Below are positions 10,433-20,077 of a DNA stretch of 64,000 nt, piece after piece. Source of the DNA: Tritrichomonas musculus (taxonomy: Eukaryota > Parabasalia > Tritrichomonadida > Tritrichomonadidae); contig JAPFFF010000062.1 of assembly GCA_039105265.1 (NCBI GenBank), positions 558,001 through 622,000 of the forward strand, in the 5' to 3' direction. The position numbers were made by a program, and so were the translations under genes. How positions within the stretch are numbered: the stretch's first letter is position 1; the number at the start of each line of letters is the position of its first letter. The notes beneath the pieces are model-generated. The model was not told the origin of the DNA. It worked only from the letters and a program-made list of their open reading frames with translations, and did no database searches.

Positions 10433-11278
10433 TTACCAACCTGAACGTTTTCGATCAATTTTATAAGTAGGCCTTGGATTTAATGAATCATAGACAATCA
10501 ATTGATCTCCTTCGATTTCAACAACATAAAAATGTGAAAATTTGAGGCAAACAAAAATATTAGCTTTTCGATTCAGCCACGAATTATTTATGGCGCTGCC
10601 GCCTTCATCCAAAACTCGGATGCCGATTTCTTTTTGATCAAAGCCATCAAAATCGGAATCGTCAGTACTGCTCAAATTGAGGTTGCTAATTGGATCTATA
10701 GAACCGTTTAGTATGAGGAAAACGAGGGCCATTGATGTCATCTTATCAGAGCAAATGTATTGATATTCTGATGGGTTTCGAAATTCGTTCATTCCGAGGG
10801 AGGCAAATATAATTGATAATGTCAAGCCAAGACATGAGTTGTAAGCATTTATGTAGCGCGTTCTAGTTAGGAAATCTGATGCTTCTTTAGGTGATTCAGT
10901 ATATTGAAAATGAATAAAATTATTTTCTGGAATCAAGCAATCGCAAAAAACATAAAATGGCTTATATTCTGGATTTTTTAATTTTGAATAGATTGAAACA
11001 CGTTTAAATATGTCTAAAATTACAGAATTGAATAATTGTTCAGGAGTTTTAGAGGCTTTTTCTGGTAATTTCATTTGATAAACAATATGTGAATTAAATG
11101 CAGCATAAACACCACATGGACCTCCTGCTTGCTGCTGTAAAAAATATGATTTTTCTTTAAATTTTAGTGGTTGCTCCCAGTTTTTAAGTTCGCTTAGGTC
11201 ACTACTACCATAATTATTTTTGTAAACAAATCTCGAAAATTGCACGTATTCATCGCCTCTGAGTTCAATGGGTTTCAT
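10433..11278 (-). CDS. MINDY-type (MINDY-3/4-like) deubiquitinase
   Basis: The protein resembles MINDY-family cysteine proteases, which trim Lys48-linked ubiquitin chains. It has the catalytic-cysteine motif QQQAGGPCGVYAAF (Cys55 from the chosen start), a central Ser-rich linker, and the histidine motif KFSHFYVV (His249) followed by LIVYDSL. I place the start at the ATG at 11278 (MKPIELRGDE) rather than the upstream ATG at 11335. The sequence TCATTTTT, a trichomonad initiator, lies 6 bases before it, and the upstream 19 residues look non-coding. The length, 281 residues, is short for the family. The frame ends KRSGW-stop at 10433; a neighbouring frame stays open and reads ...NMRLFHDMAFYD to a stop near 10397, so a one-base slip near the 3' end is possible. 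Cytosolic; no signal peptide. Confidence 0.75.
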   Translation of the reverse strand: MKPIELRGDEYVQFSRFVYKNNYGSSDLSELKNWEQPLKFKEKSYFLQQQAGGPCGVYAAFNSHIVYQMKLPEKASKTPEQLFNSVILDIFKRVSIYSKLKNPEYKPFYVFCDCLIPENNFIHFQYTESPKEASDFLTRTRYINAYNSCLGLTLSIIFASLGMNEFRNPSEYQYICSDKMTSMALVFLILNGSIDPISNLNLSSTDDSDFDGFDQKEIGIRVLDEGGSAINNSWLNRKANIFVCLKFSHFYVVEIEGDQLIVYDSLNPRPTYKIDRKRSGW

Positions 11279-11286
11279 AAAAATGA
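11279..11286 (-). promoter_or_regulatory. Initiator-like element (TCATTTTT)
   Basis: On the minus strand TCATTTTT directly precedes the ATG at 11278, with the presumed +1 A six bases upstream. It fits the trichomonad initiator TCA+1Y(T/A) and the very short 5' leaders of these organisms. It decides the start of the MINDY-like gene. Confidence 0.55.
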
Positions 11287-11500
11287 ATAAATCTTTAAAG
11301 GTTTTCCAAAAATAATTAAAATTTTTACAAACCAAAAATTTTGGTAGGAAAAATTACTCTAGGCCATTTAATTATTCAAAAATTGGATTAGGAATTGAAA
11401 TATTTGCATGAATTTTGAAAAATTGAGATCATAAATGGCTTAGAGAAAAGAGTCATTTATTCTATTTATTCTAGTTTGCCAAAATTATTCAGATTATTTT

Positions 11501-12273
11501 ATGTTAGATTTTGAACATGTTCTCTCCAAAGTTATCCGAGTTTTTAATGCTCCAAAAAATAATGATCTTCGCGCAGTTACAGGAGGAATAATATATGTAG
11601 ACCAAGATATTTTTAGTTTTTGAAGATCGAAACAATATTTTAAACATTTTTTGGTACAATCAAGAAACGAATGATATAAAACTCCAAAATTCTTTTCAAC
11701 TTCATGACAATTATATTAATTGTCTTACATATGTAAAACCGAATGATCGATATCCCACAGGAGTTCTCATTACAGGAGTTCATGACAAATTAATTAAAGT
11801 ATGGGATCCCAAAACGATTTTTACTCAAACTGACACAATTCCAACGCCGATAGAAACATATTCGCATGAAGGCGATTTATTATATGTCACTACCACTACT
11901 GAAGAGCCGATCGGCATCATTGCATGCGATGACCACTCAACATGTTAAATTTTGGTTTTCCAATCCGACGGACAATTTAACATTAAAACACGAAATTTAC
12001 GCGATTTGGAGTGCATGTTCAATTCCCGGCGGTTATATTACATGTGGTGCCGACAGAACGATACGAATATGGTCCGACAAAGGTGGCCATATTTACACAC
12101 AGCAAGCAGCCCATGAAACTCCCATTCGAGGCTGTCTCTTTATAAAAGAGAAGCAGATTCTGGCCACAATTGATAATTCATGCGAACTTAAGGAATGGCA
12201 AGTAAACTTCTTCCTCTCAAAACGATCTAAAAAAATTTATCTTGGCCGGATACCCTCAAAAAGTGGAAAATGA
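11501..12273 (+). pseudogene. Broken WD40 gene related to Doa1/Ufd3/PLAA
   Basis: Three overlapping frames together read as a WD40 propeller. The ATG at 11501 opens a 40-codon stretch (KVIRVFNAPKNNDLRAVTGG) that ends at a TGA at 11621. A second frame carries LITGVHDKLIKVWDPK. A third, from 11866, carries YITCGADRTIRIWSDKGG and ILATIDNSCELKEW. One-base slips near 11620 and near 11930-11945 would explain the frame changes. The order and motifs resemble the N-terminal propeller of Doa1/PLAA, a ubiquitin- and Cdc48-binding factor. The sequence stops before the end of a normal propeller, and the PFU and PUL domains are absent. It is a decayed fragment lying head to head with the deubiquitinase. 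Confidence 0.6.
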
Positions 12274-12596
12274 ATCAAAAACGATCAAAAATAGTTAAAA
12301 AAGATAAAATTTTTAGTAAATTCAAAGGAAATCATTGATTTGAAGTCCTGCATTATCTTGGTCTCGGTACACATACTACTACTAATGTATGTTACCTTTG
12401 ATGAATCGGTAATCGAATTTTTAGCATATTCCATATATTCATGTAAAAATTGTTCTAAATTAGTAAAAATTGGTTGCTGATTATTGCTTGTTTCTGTTGT
12501 CTGATTGCTGATTAGTGGAAATTAATTGTTCTAATTATTAAATATTTGAGATTTGGACTTAGAAAATAATTTACGGAGTTAAACTGGTAGATTTAA

Positions 12597-12850
12597 TTAT
12601 ACAGCTTTGATTTGGGCATCTTATTATAATTTCAAAGAAATTGTTAAAGAATTATTATCTAAAGATGATATTGATGTCAATATTCAAACCATTTCTTATA
12701 ACATTTACAATATTTAAGTTTTTTTAACATATGTTAAAAGAAATGGTTTGAATATTGAATCGTATAAAAAAAGTTAGATTTAAAATGTCTTGCATATTGA
12801 CATCAATATCATCTTTAGATAATAATTCTTTAACAATTCCTATATTACCA
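12597..12850. repeat. Inverted duplication of an ankyrin-coding fragment
   Basis: The plus strand at about 12597-12715 reads YTALIWASYYNFKEIVKELL, an ankyrin repeat. The 44 bases at 12640-12683 recur inverted at 12795-12838, and an inner pair (ATTCAAACCATTTCTT and its complement) forms a hairpin around 12680-12755. Neither side is part of a complete gene. It is a relic of an ankyrin gene folded back on itself. Confidence 0.6.
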
Positions 12851-13297
12851 TGCCAAAATTAATGCGGTTTGATTAAATTTTGAATTAAAATTTTATCAAT
12901 ACAAAAATAAATTGTAATGAACCGTAATAAAAACAACAGTTGTAAATCATTTAATTTTCTATATTGTGATAATTCTACTTTTGTGGCATATGTGTTCAAA
13001 TCTCCAGTTGAGCTGCCTTTATTTCCATTTTATTTTAAGGCAGCTAATTTTGATTTAAAAGATTCTATTTTTGCCTTCAATATTTTCAGGAAAAAATGCG
13101 AAAAAAAATAATGATTTATTAATATCAAGAAAGAAACAAAATAACAGACAATCAAGGTAATATCAAAAGTTCTAAAAAGTCAAATTTGGCTATTCACCTC
13201 ACTGGACAGGAAAAAACAGTAAAAAAAAACTTTCAATAAAAAAGTTTGTATGAAAAAATGTTTTATAAAATCGAGATAATTGCAAAATTAGAGTAAA
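12851..13297. other. Intergenic; possible minus-strand coding relic
   Basis: On the minus strand at about 12920-13090 a short reading (SFKSKLAALK, stop, then NGNKGSSTGDLNTYATKVEL) looks like a decayed coiled-coil fragment. No gene is supported. The rest is AT-rich and forms the 3' flank of the BspA array. Confidence 0.3.
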
Positions 13298-15199
13298 TCA
13301 GATTCTTATAATCCTTGAATTCAATGGAAATGTCCTTTTTCCAATTGAAGTTACAGATGAAGGAATTGTGATTTGTGTCAATGATGAACATTCATAGAAT
13401 GCACCTTCTCCAATTGAAGTTACAGATGAAGGAATTGCGATTTGTGTCAATGATGAACATCCACAGAATGCATTTTCTCCAATTGAAGTTACAGATGAAG
13501 GAATTGTGATTTCTCTCAATGATGAACATCCACAGAATGCACCTTCTCCAATTGAAGTTACAGATGAAGGAATTGTGATTTGTGTCAATGATGAACATTC
13601 ATAGAATGCACCTTCTCCAATTGAAGTTACAGATGAAGGAATTGCGATTTGTGTCAATGATGAACATTCATAGAATGCACCTTCTCCAATTGAAGTTACA
13701 GATGAAGGAATTGTGATTTGTGTCAATGATGAACATCCACAGAATGCATTTTCTCCAATTGAAGTTACAGATGAAGGAATTGTGATTTCTCTCAATGATG
13801 AACATCCACAGAATGCATTTTCTCCAATTGAAGTTACAGATGAAGGAATTGTGATTTGTGTCAATGATGAACATTCATAGAATGCACCTTCTCCAATTGA
13901 AGTTACAGATGAAGGAATTGCGATTTGTGTCAATGATGAACATTCATAGAATGCACCTTCTCCAATTGAAGTTACAGATGAAGGAATTGCGATTTGTGTC
14001 AATGATGAACATTCATAGAATGCACCTTCTCCAATTGAAGTTACAGATGAAGGAATTGTGATTTGTGTCAATGATGAACATCCACAGAATGCATTTTCTC
14101 CAATTGAAGTTACAGATGAAGGAATTGTGATTTCTCTCAATGATGAACATCCACAGAATGCATTTTCTCCAATTGAAGTTACAGATGAAGGAATTGTGAT
14201 TTGTGTCAATGATGAACATTCATAGAATGCACCTTCTCCAATTGAAGTTACAGATGAAGGAATTGTGATTTGTGTCAATGATGAACATTCATAGAATGCA
14301 TTTTCTCCAATTGAAGTTACAGATGAAGGAATTGTGATTTGTGTCAATGATGAACATCCACAGAATGCATTTTCTCCAATTGAAGTTACAGATGAAGGAA
14401 TTGTGATTTCTCTCAATGATGAACATCCACAGAATGCATTTTCTCCAATTGAAGTTACAGATGAAGGAATTGTGATTTCTCTCAATGATGAACATTCATA
14501 GAATGCACCTTCTCCAATTGAAGTTACAGATGAAGGAATTGTGATTTGTGTCAATGATGAACATTCATAGAATGCACCTTCTCCAATTGAAGTTACAGAT
14601 GAAGGAATTGTGATTTGTGTCAATGATGAACATTCATAGAATGCATTTTCTCCAATTGAAGTTACAGATGAAGGAATTGTGATTTGTGTCAATGATGAAC
14701 ATTCATAGAATGCACCTTCTCCAATTGAAGTTACAGATGAAGGAATTGTGATTTGTGTCAATGATGAACATCCACAGAATGCATTTTCTCCAATTGAAGT
14801 TACAGATGAAGGAATTGTGATTTCTCTCAATGATGAACATCCACAGAATGCACCTTCTCCAATTGAAGTTACAGATGAAGGAATTGTGATTTGTGTCAAT
14901 GATGAACATTCATAGAATGCACCTTCTCCAATTGAAGTTACAGATGAAGGAATTGTGATTTGTGTCAATGATGAACATTCATAGAATGCACCTTCTCCAA
15001 TTGAAGTTACAGATGAAGGAATTGTGATTTCTCTCAATGATGAACACCATTCGAATACAGAATCTCCCAATTGGATTCCTTCTTGAGATAATAAAATTTC
15101 AATTATTTCCTGTTGATTGTTCTTTGCTGCAAAATGTAATGCTGGGAAATAAAAAATTGTATATCGAATGCTATTTAATAAGAAGTTTTTGAATTTTAT
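13298..15199 (-). CDS. BspA-type leucine-rich repeat protein (C-terminal part of an ankyrin/BspA locus)
   Basis: The frame is open from 15199 to the stop at 13298. It begins with one ankyrin-like unit (PALHFAAKNNQQEIIEILLS) and continues into 25 copies of a 23-residue BspA/TpLRR (LRR_5) repeat, consensus SSVTSIGEGAFYECSSLTQI. There is no ATG at the start: the frame opens after a TGA at 15202-15200, and the first LRR unit follows a TTG codon. It is therefore probably the second part of the gene whose ankyrin half lies at 15275-16462, joined by an unrecognised intron or separated by decay. BspA repeats mediate binding to host cells and matrix in trichomonads and oral bacteria. No signal peptide or membrane anchor is visible here. 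Confidence 0.75.
   Translation of the reverse strand: MKFKNFLLNSIRYTIFYFPALHFAAKNNQQEIIEILLSQEGIQLGDSVFEWCSSLREITIPSSVTSIGEGAFYECSSLTQITIPSSVTSIGEGAFYECSSLTQITIPSSVTSIGEGAFCGCSSLREITIPSSVTSIGENAFCGCSSLTQITIPSSVTSIGEGAFYECSSLTQITIPSSVTSIGENAFYECSSLTQITIPSSVTSIGEGAFYECSSLTQITIPSSVTSIGEGAFYECSSLREITIPSSVTSIGENAFCGCSSLREITIPSSVTSIGENAFCGCSSLTQITIPSSVTSIGENAFYECSSLTQITIPSSVTSIGEGAFYECSSLTQITIPSSVTSIGENAFCGCSSLREITIPSSVTSIGENAFCGCSSLTQITIPSSVTSIGEGAFYECSSLTQIAIPSSVTSIGEGAFYECSSLTQIAIPSSVTSIGEGAFYECSSLTQITIPSSVTSIGENAFCGCSSLREITIPSSVTSIGENAFCGCSSLTQITIPSSVTSIGEGAFYECSSLTQIAIPSSVTSIGEGAFYECSSLTQITIPSSVTSIGEGAFCGCSSLREITIPSSVTSIGENAFCGCSSLTQIAIPSSVTSIGEGAFYECSSLTQITIPSSVTSIGKRTFPLNSRIIRI
13330..15060 (-). 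repeat. 69-bp tandem array, 25 units, nearly identical
   Basis: The units differ almost only at a few alternative blocks: GEG/GEN, YE/CG, TQ/RE and IT/IA. The rest, including synonymous positions, is constant. A recurring order (CG-RE then CG-TQ then one or more YE-TQ units) suggests duplication of multi-unit blocks. Alternative frames are also open for ~68 codons within the array because the same stops recur. Confidence 0.95.
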
Positions 15200-15274
15200 T
15201 CAACAATAAGTTTTTGAATTTCATGAAATATATTGTTTAAAAATTACATTAATGTTTTGTGTCAAACTATATGT

Positions 15275-16462
15275 TTATTTTATTTGATGAATTTCATTTA
15301 TAATATTGATGCCTTGAATGACAGTGGCGTTGATATCAATACTGAAATTTGTTAAATAAAGATTGACAAGAGTAAAATAATCGAATTCGCAGAGATAATA
15401 AAAAATAAATTTGTTTCGCATGTCTTCTGGGAAAAAGAAATAGTTGCGATATTCAAAGCTAAATCGATAAAGATTATTATAGAATTTGTTTATAATATCA
15501 TTTTGAAGATCTTCTTCTTTAATTAAATAGTTGATGATATAAGTTGATACATCGTTGTGATGACTTTTGATCGATTCTCTCAGAATATTTTCATAATCAT
15601 TTCTTGGTGGTGGAATTTGTTCATCTTCAAGATATTTGATTAATTCTGCATCTCCACTATGAATAGCATAAAACCAAATGCTCGATGGTATTTCAATACC
15701 TTCGTTGCGAATGTATTTGATGATTTCATTCGATCCAAAAAATGCGGCATATTCAATAATTTTAATTTTGTTGTCTTTCAGAAAAAGTTGATTTGTTTCA
15801 TAGATCGATGTTGGAATATAACTATCAAGTGGTATATTATTTTGTATAATATGAACAATGAATTCTTTAGTTCGCTTCGTTCGAATAATTTGACATAAAT
15901 AATTGTCATTCTCGCCTTCTTTTCGTTTACTGTAAAAATCCGATGGAATTTCTTTTCTGAGTTCAACAATAAAATTATTAGATTCCGATATTTTTACATA
16001 ATAATTGTTAATGATTTCTTCGGTGAAAATATTTTTGATTTCTGGATAAAAATATTCAAAGTAATGCTCTCCAATATAGTATCCATTAGTGATGGTCGAT
16101 ATAAAATTTTCGTCAATTAGAAATATTTGTTCTTTGATAAGAAATAGAAGAATTCGTTTGTTATTTTTGAAGATTTCGAAGATTTCATTATTAGAAAATA
16201 ATTTTGTGATCGTTTCTTTCAAATGTTGAAGAATTAGTTCAAGTTTATGAAAAAAAGTATTAGAACGAGGATGATTATTACCAATATTGCTGATCAAATA
16301 TAACATTTCTTTCGTATCATGTCGCTCTTCGATGATATGTTGTTCTTTGAGAACTTGAATTAAAGTTTCATAATTTTCTTCAACATTTGACTCACCATCG
16401 ATATATTCAAGTAAAACTTGTTGAATATTTTTCTTTTTTTCAACATATTCTTCAATACTCAT
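15275..16462 (-). CDS. Ankyrin/DUF3447-like protein (N-terminal half of the BspA locus)
   Basis: 395 codons from the ATG at 16462, preceded on the minus strand by TCAATT, an initiator-like site about 7 bases upstream. The N-terminal helical region (EEYVEKKKNIQQVLLEYIDG) and the later ankyrin-like units (IIEYAAFFGSNEIIKYIRNE, YAIHSGDAELIKYLEDEQI) match the architecture of the large trichomonad DUF3447/ankyrin family. Its closest relative in the window is the protein at 22648-23814. The 75 bases between its stop and the open frame of the BspA part contain a ~25-bp imperfect tandem repeat (AATTCAAAAACTT). No canonical GTATGT donor or ACTAAC-type acceptor was found. Likely cytoplasmic scaffold or surface-associated; unproven. 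Confidence 0.75.
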   Translation of the reverse strand: MSIEEYVEKKKNIQQVLLEYIDGESNVEENYETLIQVLKEQHIIEERHDTKEMLYLISNIGNNHPRSNTFFHKLELILQHLKETITKLFSNNEIFEIFKNNKRILLFLIKEQIFLIDENFISTITNGYYIGEHYFEYFYPEIKNIFTEEIINNYYVKISESNNFIVELRKEIPSDFYSKRKEGENDNYLCQIIRTKRTKEFIVHIIQNNIPLDSYIPTSIYETNQLFLKDNKIKIIEYAAFFGSNEIIKYIRNEGIEIPSSIWFYAIHSGDAELIKYLEDEQIPPPRNDYENILRESIKSHHNDVSTYIINYLIKEEDLQNDIINKFYNNLYRFSFEYRNYFFFPEDMRNKFIFYYLCEFDYFTLVNLYLTNFSIDINATVIQGINIINEIHQIK

Positions 16463-16940
16463 CTTAATTGAGGCAAAAATTATTATTACCTTTTATGCTC
16501 TGAAAAAGTTTTATAAAAAGCATTTTGAATATTTTTTGATCGATCAACCAAATAGACTCACAATTATAACAATTTTATATTTTAATTAGTATTATTAAGG
16601 TAATTAAGGTAGAATTATTTTGGATTTCAAAAGAATAGAAATTTATATTTCTGAATTTAAAATTTTGTTAAATTTGCTTCTTTTTTTATTATGCTTAACC
16701 AAAGAAGTCTTTCGTGAAGCATATGATCCTTTAAAGATATGTTTACCATTGATGATTCCATGGTACAGAAGTTTTTCAATAATATGGTCAACGCGATAAT
16801 GAATATGATATTGTTGTTTTACCAGAAATTACCGAAGAAGAAGTTTATGAAGTATATAACATTACTGATAATAAAAAAGAAAGATTTAAAGTCATCAATT
16901 TTGGTTTAATAAACAGATTTTTTTATTAAATAGCATTGCA
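16463..16940. other. Intergenic with a short coding-like relic
   Basis: The upstream half is the promoter side of the minus-strand ankyrin gene. On the plus strand near 16795-16927 a short open stretch (NEYDIVVLPEITEEEVYEVY) looks like part of a protein but has no start or context. No gene is called. Confidence 0.35.
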
Positions 16941-17830
16941 TTATATACTAATAATATCATTGTTTCCCAAATCTGATAAGTCTGATGGAGAGAAACCATT
17001 CCCTGAAATATTTAAATGTGACAAACAATCTGTTGAGATGCATGATTTGATTTCTTTAAGGAATTGTTTTTTACCTTTTCCATAATTTAAATTATTATTT
17101 GACAAATCTACTGATATTAAACTATATGGCGAAATACCAAGCAAAACATTTAAACCTTCTTCTGCCGTGAGATTACAATGTGTAATTGATAAATCTACTG
17201 AAGCAAATACTGAAAGTAAATAATAGCATTCTCTTTTAAAGATGCAATTTATGATAGAAACCATTTTTAATTTACCATGGTTTACAATGTAGCTAACATA
17301 TACTGAAAATTTTTTTGTAAAAATCAATCCTTCAAATATAACTTTAGAACCTACTAAATCTTTCCCCATACTTGCTAAACGCACCACATCCTTTATAGAT
17401 TTAGCTATAAGAACATTATCATCATTTATTTTAAAATGAACTAAAATCAAAATTTTGATTATATTAAATTTCAATGAAAAAATTTTTAAAAATTCCAATG
17501 AAAAAATTTTTAAAAATTTCAATGAAAAAATTTTAAAAAATGATCGTTTAGGCGAAATTATTTTGATTTTAGCAGAATATTGAATATTCAATATAAAAAT
17601 TCTATGAGTTAATTCAATGATGAATTTCATTTACTGGTAAACCTTCAAATACTTTATGCAAATAATCAATAACTGGATTTTCACATGAATAAAAACAATA
17701 TAAATCTTTAGAAGAAGCAAATTTTTGTGATTCTTTTTTATTTGTTTCGGTTTCTTCTTCTTTAATGTTGTTTAGAATCATTCGTTCAACTTCATTAGTT
17801 TCTTCTTTTGTTGTTACAATTGCCCTGTAT
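16941..17830 (-). pseudogene. Leucine-rich-repeat (CARMIL-like) gene relic
   Basis: The minus-strand frame at 16941-17630 ends in LRR units of the ribonuclease-inhibitor/CARMIL kind (VDLSITHCNLTAEEGLNVLL, LISVDLSNNNLNYG, LSHLNISGNGFSPSDL). Its first ~50 residues are translated from a 29-bp tandem repeat (KIFSLKFL units, 17460-17540) and do not look native. Upstream, a second frame (FASSKDLYCFYSCENPVIDY) reads as another coding piece before an in-frame TGA near 17630. The pieces suggest a larger LRR protein reduced to fragments. The CARMIL link rests on LRR style alone. Confidence 0.45.
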
Positions 17831-18598
17831 TACTTGTATACATATTGATATAAAACAGAAGATTTCTTATCAAGTGCTTATATGCGAAACATCAATTAAA
17901 TTTTTATATGCAAAAAAACATATATGCTTATATGAAGCGAGGCTGTCTCGGTAAACATTATGTAAAAATTAATAAAGATTAAAAATTAGTTTTTTTTTAC
18001 AATTGAAATCATTTGGATGCTTTTCTATGGTCTCACAAAAAAATTGAATAAATCTTCACAATGCCGGTACAACGTAATGGTACAGCCTAAAATCATCCAA
18101 TGAATATCTTAATAAAAATAGTATACAATGAAAAAACAAATATATTTTGATATCAAAAAATTTCAAGAATGGGGAAAAGTGAGAAAAATTTCGGTAAAAT
18201 CAAATGCATTCAATTTTGAATGAAAATTTAGTGAAATGCTAAATTTTACTTAAGAAAAATAAAGGTTGACTTATTCTATTTTCTTTTTGTATTTGCTTTT
18301 TTAACCTTTTTGAATGATGATTATTTATTTACTTTTGAGTTTTCAATTAATACAAACAAACAAAAAAAAAAGTAACTTCTTTTCAAAAAGTTGTTAAATT
18401 TTTAACTCAAAAAGTTAAAAAAACTGATGTTAGCATATATCAAATGTCTAAAAATCTTGAGGTTTCTAAACAAAATGGATTTATACCTTAGAAGGCCAAT
18501 TTATATTCGAGAAAAAAAAAAAAAAAAACGTTTATTTGGACAAAGTTTTACAAAATTTGTGCCATTGTGACATAATTTCAAATCAATAAATACTAATA
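17831..18598. other. Intergenic, no gene seen
   Basis: AT-rich, with poly-A runs near 18366 and 18512. No repeat family or RNA gene is recognised. Its end holds the promoter of the GTPase gene. Confidence 0.5.
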
Positions 18599-18606
18599 TC
18601 ACATTT
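18599..18606 (+). promoter_or_regulatory. Initiator-like element (TCACATTT)
   Basis: TCACATTT matches TCA+1Y(T/A). The presumed +1 A at 18601 lies 15 bases before the ATG at 18616, the usual spacing for trichomonad genes. Confidence 0.5.
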
Positions 18607-18615
18607 TTTCTAGAA

Positions 18616-19776
18616 ATGTTTCCGTCTGACCTTGGTGATCGAATTAAGCAATCTTTGATTGAACAAATACGTTCTCTAAATAGTTTTAACTTAGCTATTA
18701 TTGGAGCGAGTGGAGTTGGTAAAACAACACTTGCAAATGCTTTTTTCCCTGAAATAAATGTATCAGGGAAAACAAAAGAAATTACAAAATATAGTAATGG
18801 AAAGTTAACCATTTATGATTGTATTGGATTTGAAAATGATATCAAATTGCTTCAAAAATCAGAAAAAGGAATATTGAATCTAATTAAAGAATGTTCATCG
18901 AAAAAAGAACTTAAGGATAAAATCCACTGCATCTGGTATTGCATTAATCCAGAATCTAAAAGATTCAATCAAGGTGAAATCAACTTCATTAAAAAAATTA
19001 CCAATCAAACAACTATATATAACATTCCAGTTATCATTGTTTTAACTCAAGCATATGATACAAATTCTATAAATTTAATGAAAAGCATGATTTTAAACGA
19101 ATCATTAAAAATAGTTAACATTGTTCCAGTATTAGTTAAAGATAGAACAATTTCGTTTGGAACAAAATCAATGAAAATTGATAAATATGGAACAAAAACT
19201 TTATTTAATGAAATGAAAAAATGTATTTCTGAAAAATTGCTAGAAACATTAATATGTATTCAAAAAGTTTCACTTGAAGATAAAAGGTCAAAGTCAATTT
19301 TAATCATTTTGGGTGCTATAGGGGCTACTTTTCTTGGTAGATTCATTGATTTTACAGCCTACAGTTCTTTAATTAAATTTGGTGCATATGGCATAATTTT
19401 GGCAGGTATGACTGTGGGAATTTCCATTTGCTATGATGCAACGATTGGGTTTTCATTTATATCTTGTATCTTTGAAGTTATCTTATTGAAAATGCAAGAT
19501 ATATTAAAATATATCACACCAGAAAAAATTAAATTTATGGGAAATATTGCTATAAATTCTTTTCCAGAGCTAGTAACATTTGGAATTGGTGTTATATACT
19601 TTCTCATAATTGATTGGGGATATACAAATGATGTTAACTTTAATGCTGTCAATTCTGAACTCAAAAAAAAAATAGGTTTAGTTGTGGACGCAATTATTCA
19701 TAATTGCTCTTCTCGACTAATGACATCTGTAGCATCTATACAAAATGTTCTTCCACCAATTAGGTTTCTGAAATAA
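18616..19776 (+). CDS. P-loop GTPase with hydrophobic C-terminal region (DUF697/Era-like)
   Basis: 386 residues. The G1/Walker A motif is GASGVGKT at residues 30-37, G3 is DCIGFE at 68-73 (DxxG), and the putative G4 is TQAYD at 144-148, which departs from the usual N/TKxD. The G domain therefore ends near residue 215. The rest, about 225-335, holds several hydrophobic segments (ILGAIGATFLGRFIDF, FGAYGIILAGMTVGISICYD, FPELVTFGIGVIYFLIIDWG), as in the membrane-associated DUF697 tail of some Era-like GTPases. This suggests a membrane-bound GTPase of unknown target, possibly organellar or endomembrane. Overlapping opposite-strand frames are shadows. GIMAP/AIG1-like is the main alternative. Confidence 0.75.
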   Translation: MFPSDLGDRIKQSLIEQIRSLNSFNLAIIGASGVGKTTLANAFFPEINVSGKTKEITKYSNGKLTIYDCIGFENDIKLLQKSEKGILNLIKECSSKKELKDKIHCIWYCINPESKRFNQGEINFIKKITNQTTIYNIPVIIVLTQAYDTNSINLMKSMILNESLKIVNIVPVLVKDRTISFGTKSMKIDKYGTKTLFNEMKKCISEKLLETLICIQKVSLEDKRSKSILIILGAIGATFLGRFIDFTAYSSLIKFGAYGIILAGMTVGISICYDATIGFSFISCIFEVILLKMQDILKYITPEKIKFMGNIAINSFPELVTFGIGVIYFLIIDWGYTNDVNFNAVNSELKKKIGLVVDAIIHNCSSRLMTSVASIQNVLPPIRFLK

Positions 19777-20077
19777 AAAATATTCATATATTTACAGGAA
19801 GAACATTTCGTCTCTGGCATATATATTTAAATATATAAATAAACAAATGCCCTTGCACTTACTTAAGTTTTTTTCTATGATTCACTCAAATAAACCATTG
19901 AAATATTCAAATTTTAATGAATTTTTTTCAGAAAATCTCAAAGCATAAAATAAACGGTTTTTTTATGACGTATCACAATGACAATCAAATTCAGATTTTT
20001 AATCGAAACAGAGTTTCTCAATTTTATAAGCGACAAGAAAACTCAGATTTTTTTTCTTTCTATATTTTAAATTTTTA

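Noticed and set aside
13858-14061. 67-codon plus-strand frame and several 68-codon minus frames inside the BspA array
   Set aside because: They are shadows produced by the 69-bp periodicity; only the 23-residue BspA frame is open through the whole array.
13330-15060. CRISPR-like array
   Set aside because: The repeats are contiguous, coding 69-bp units with no unique spacers, in a eukaryote.
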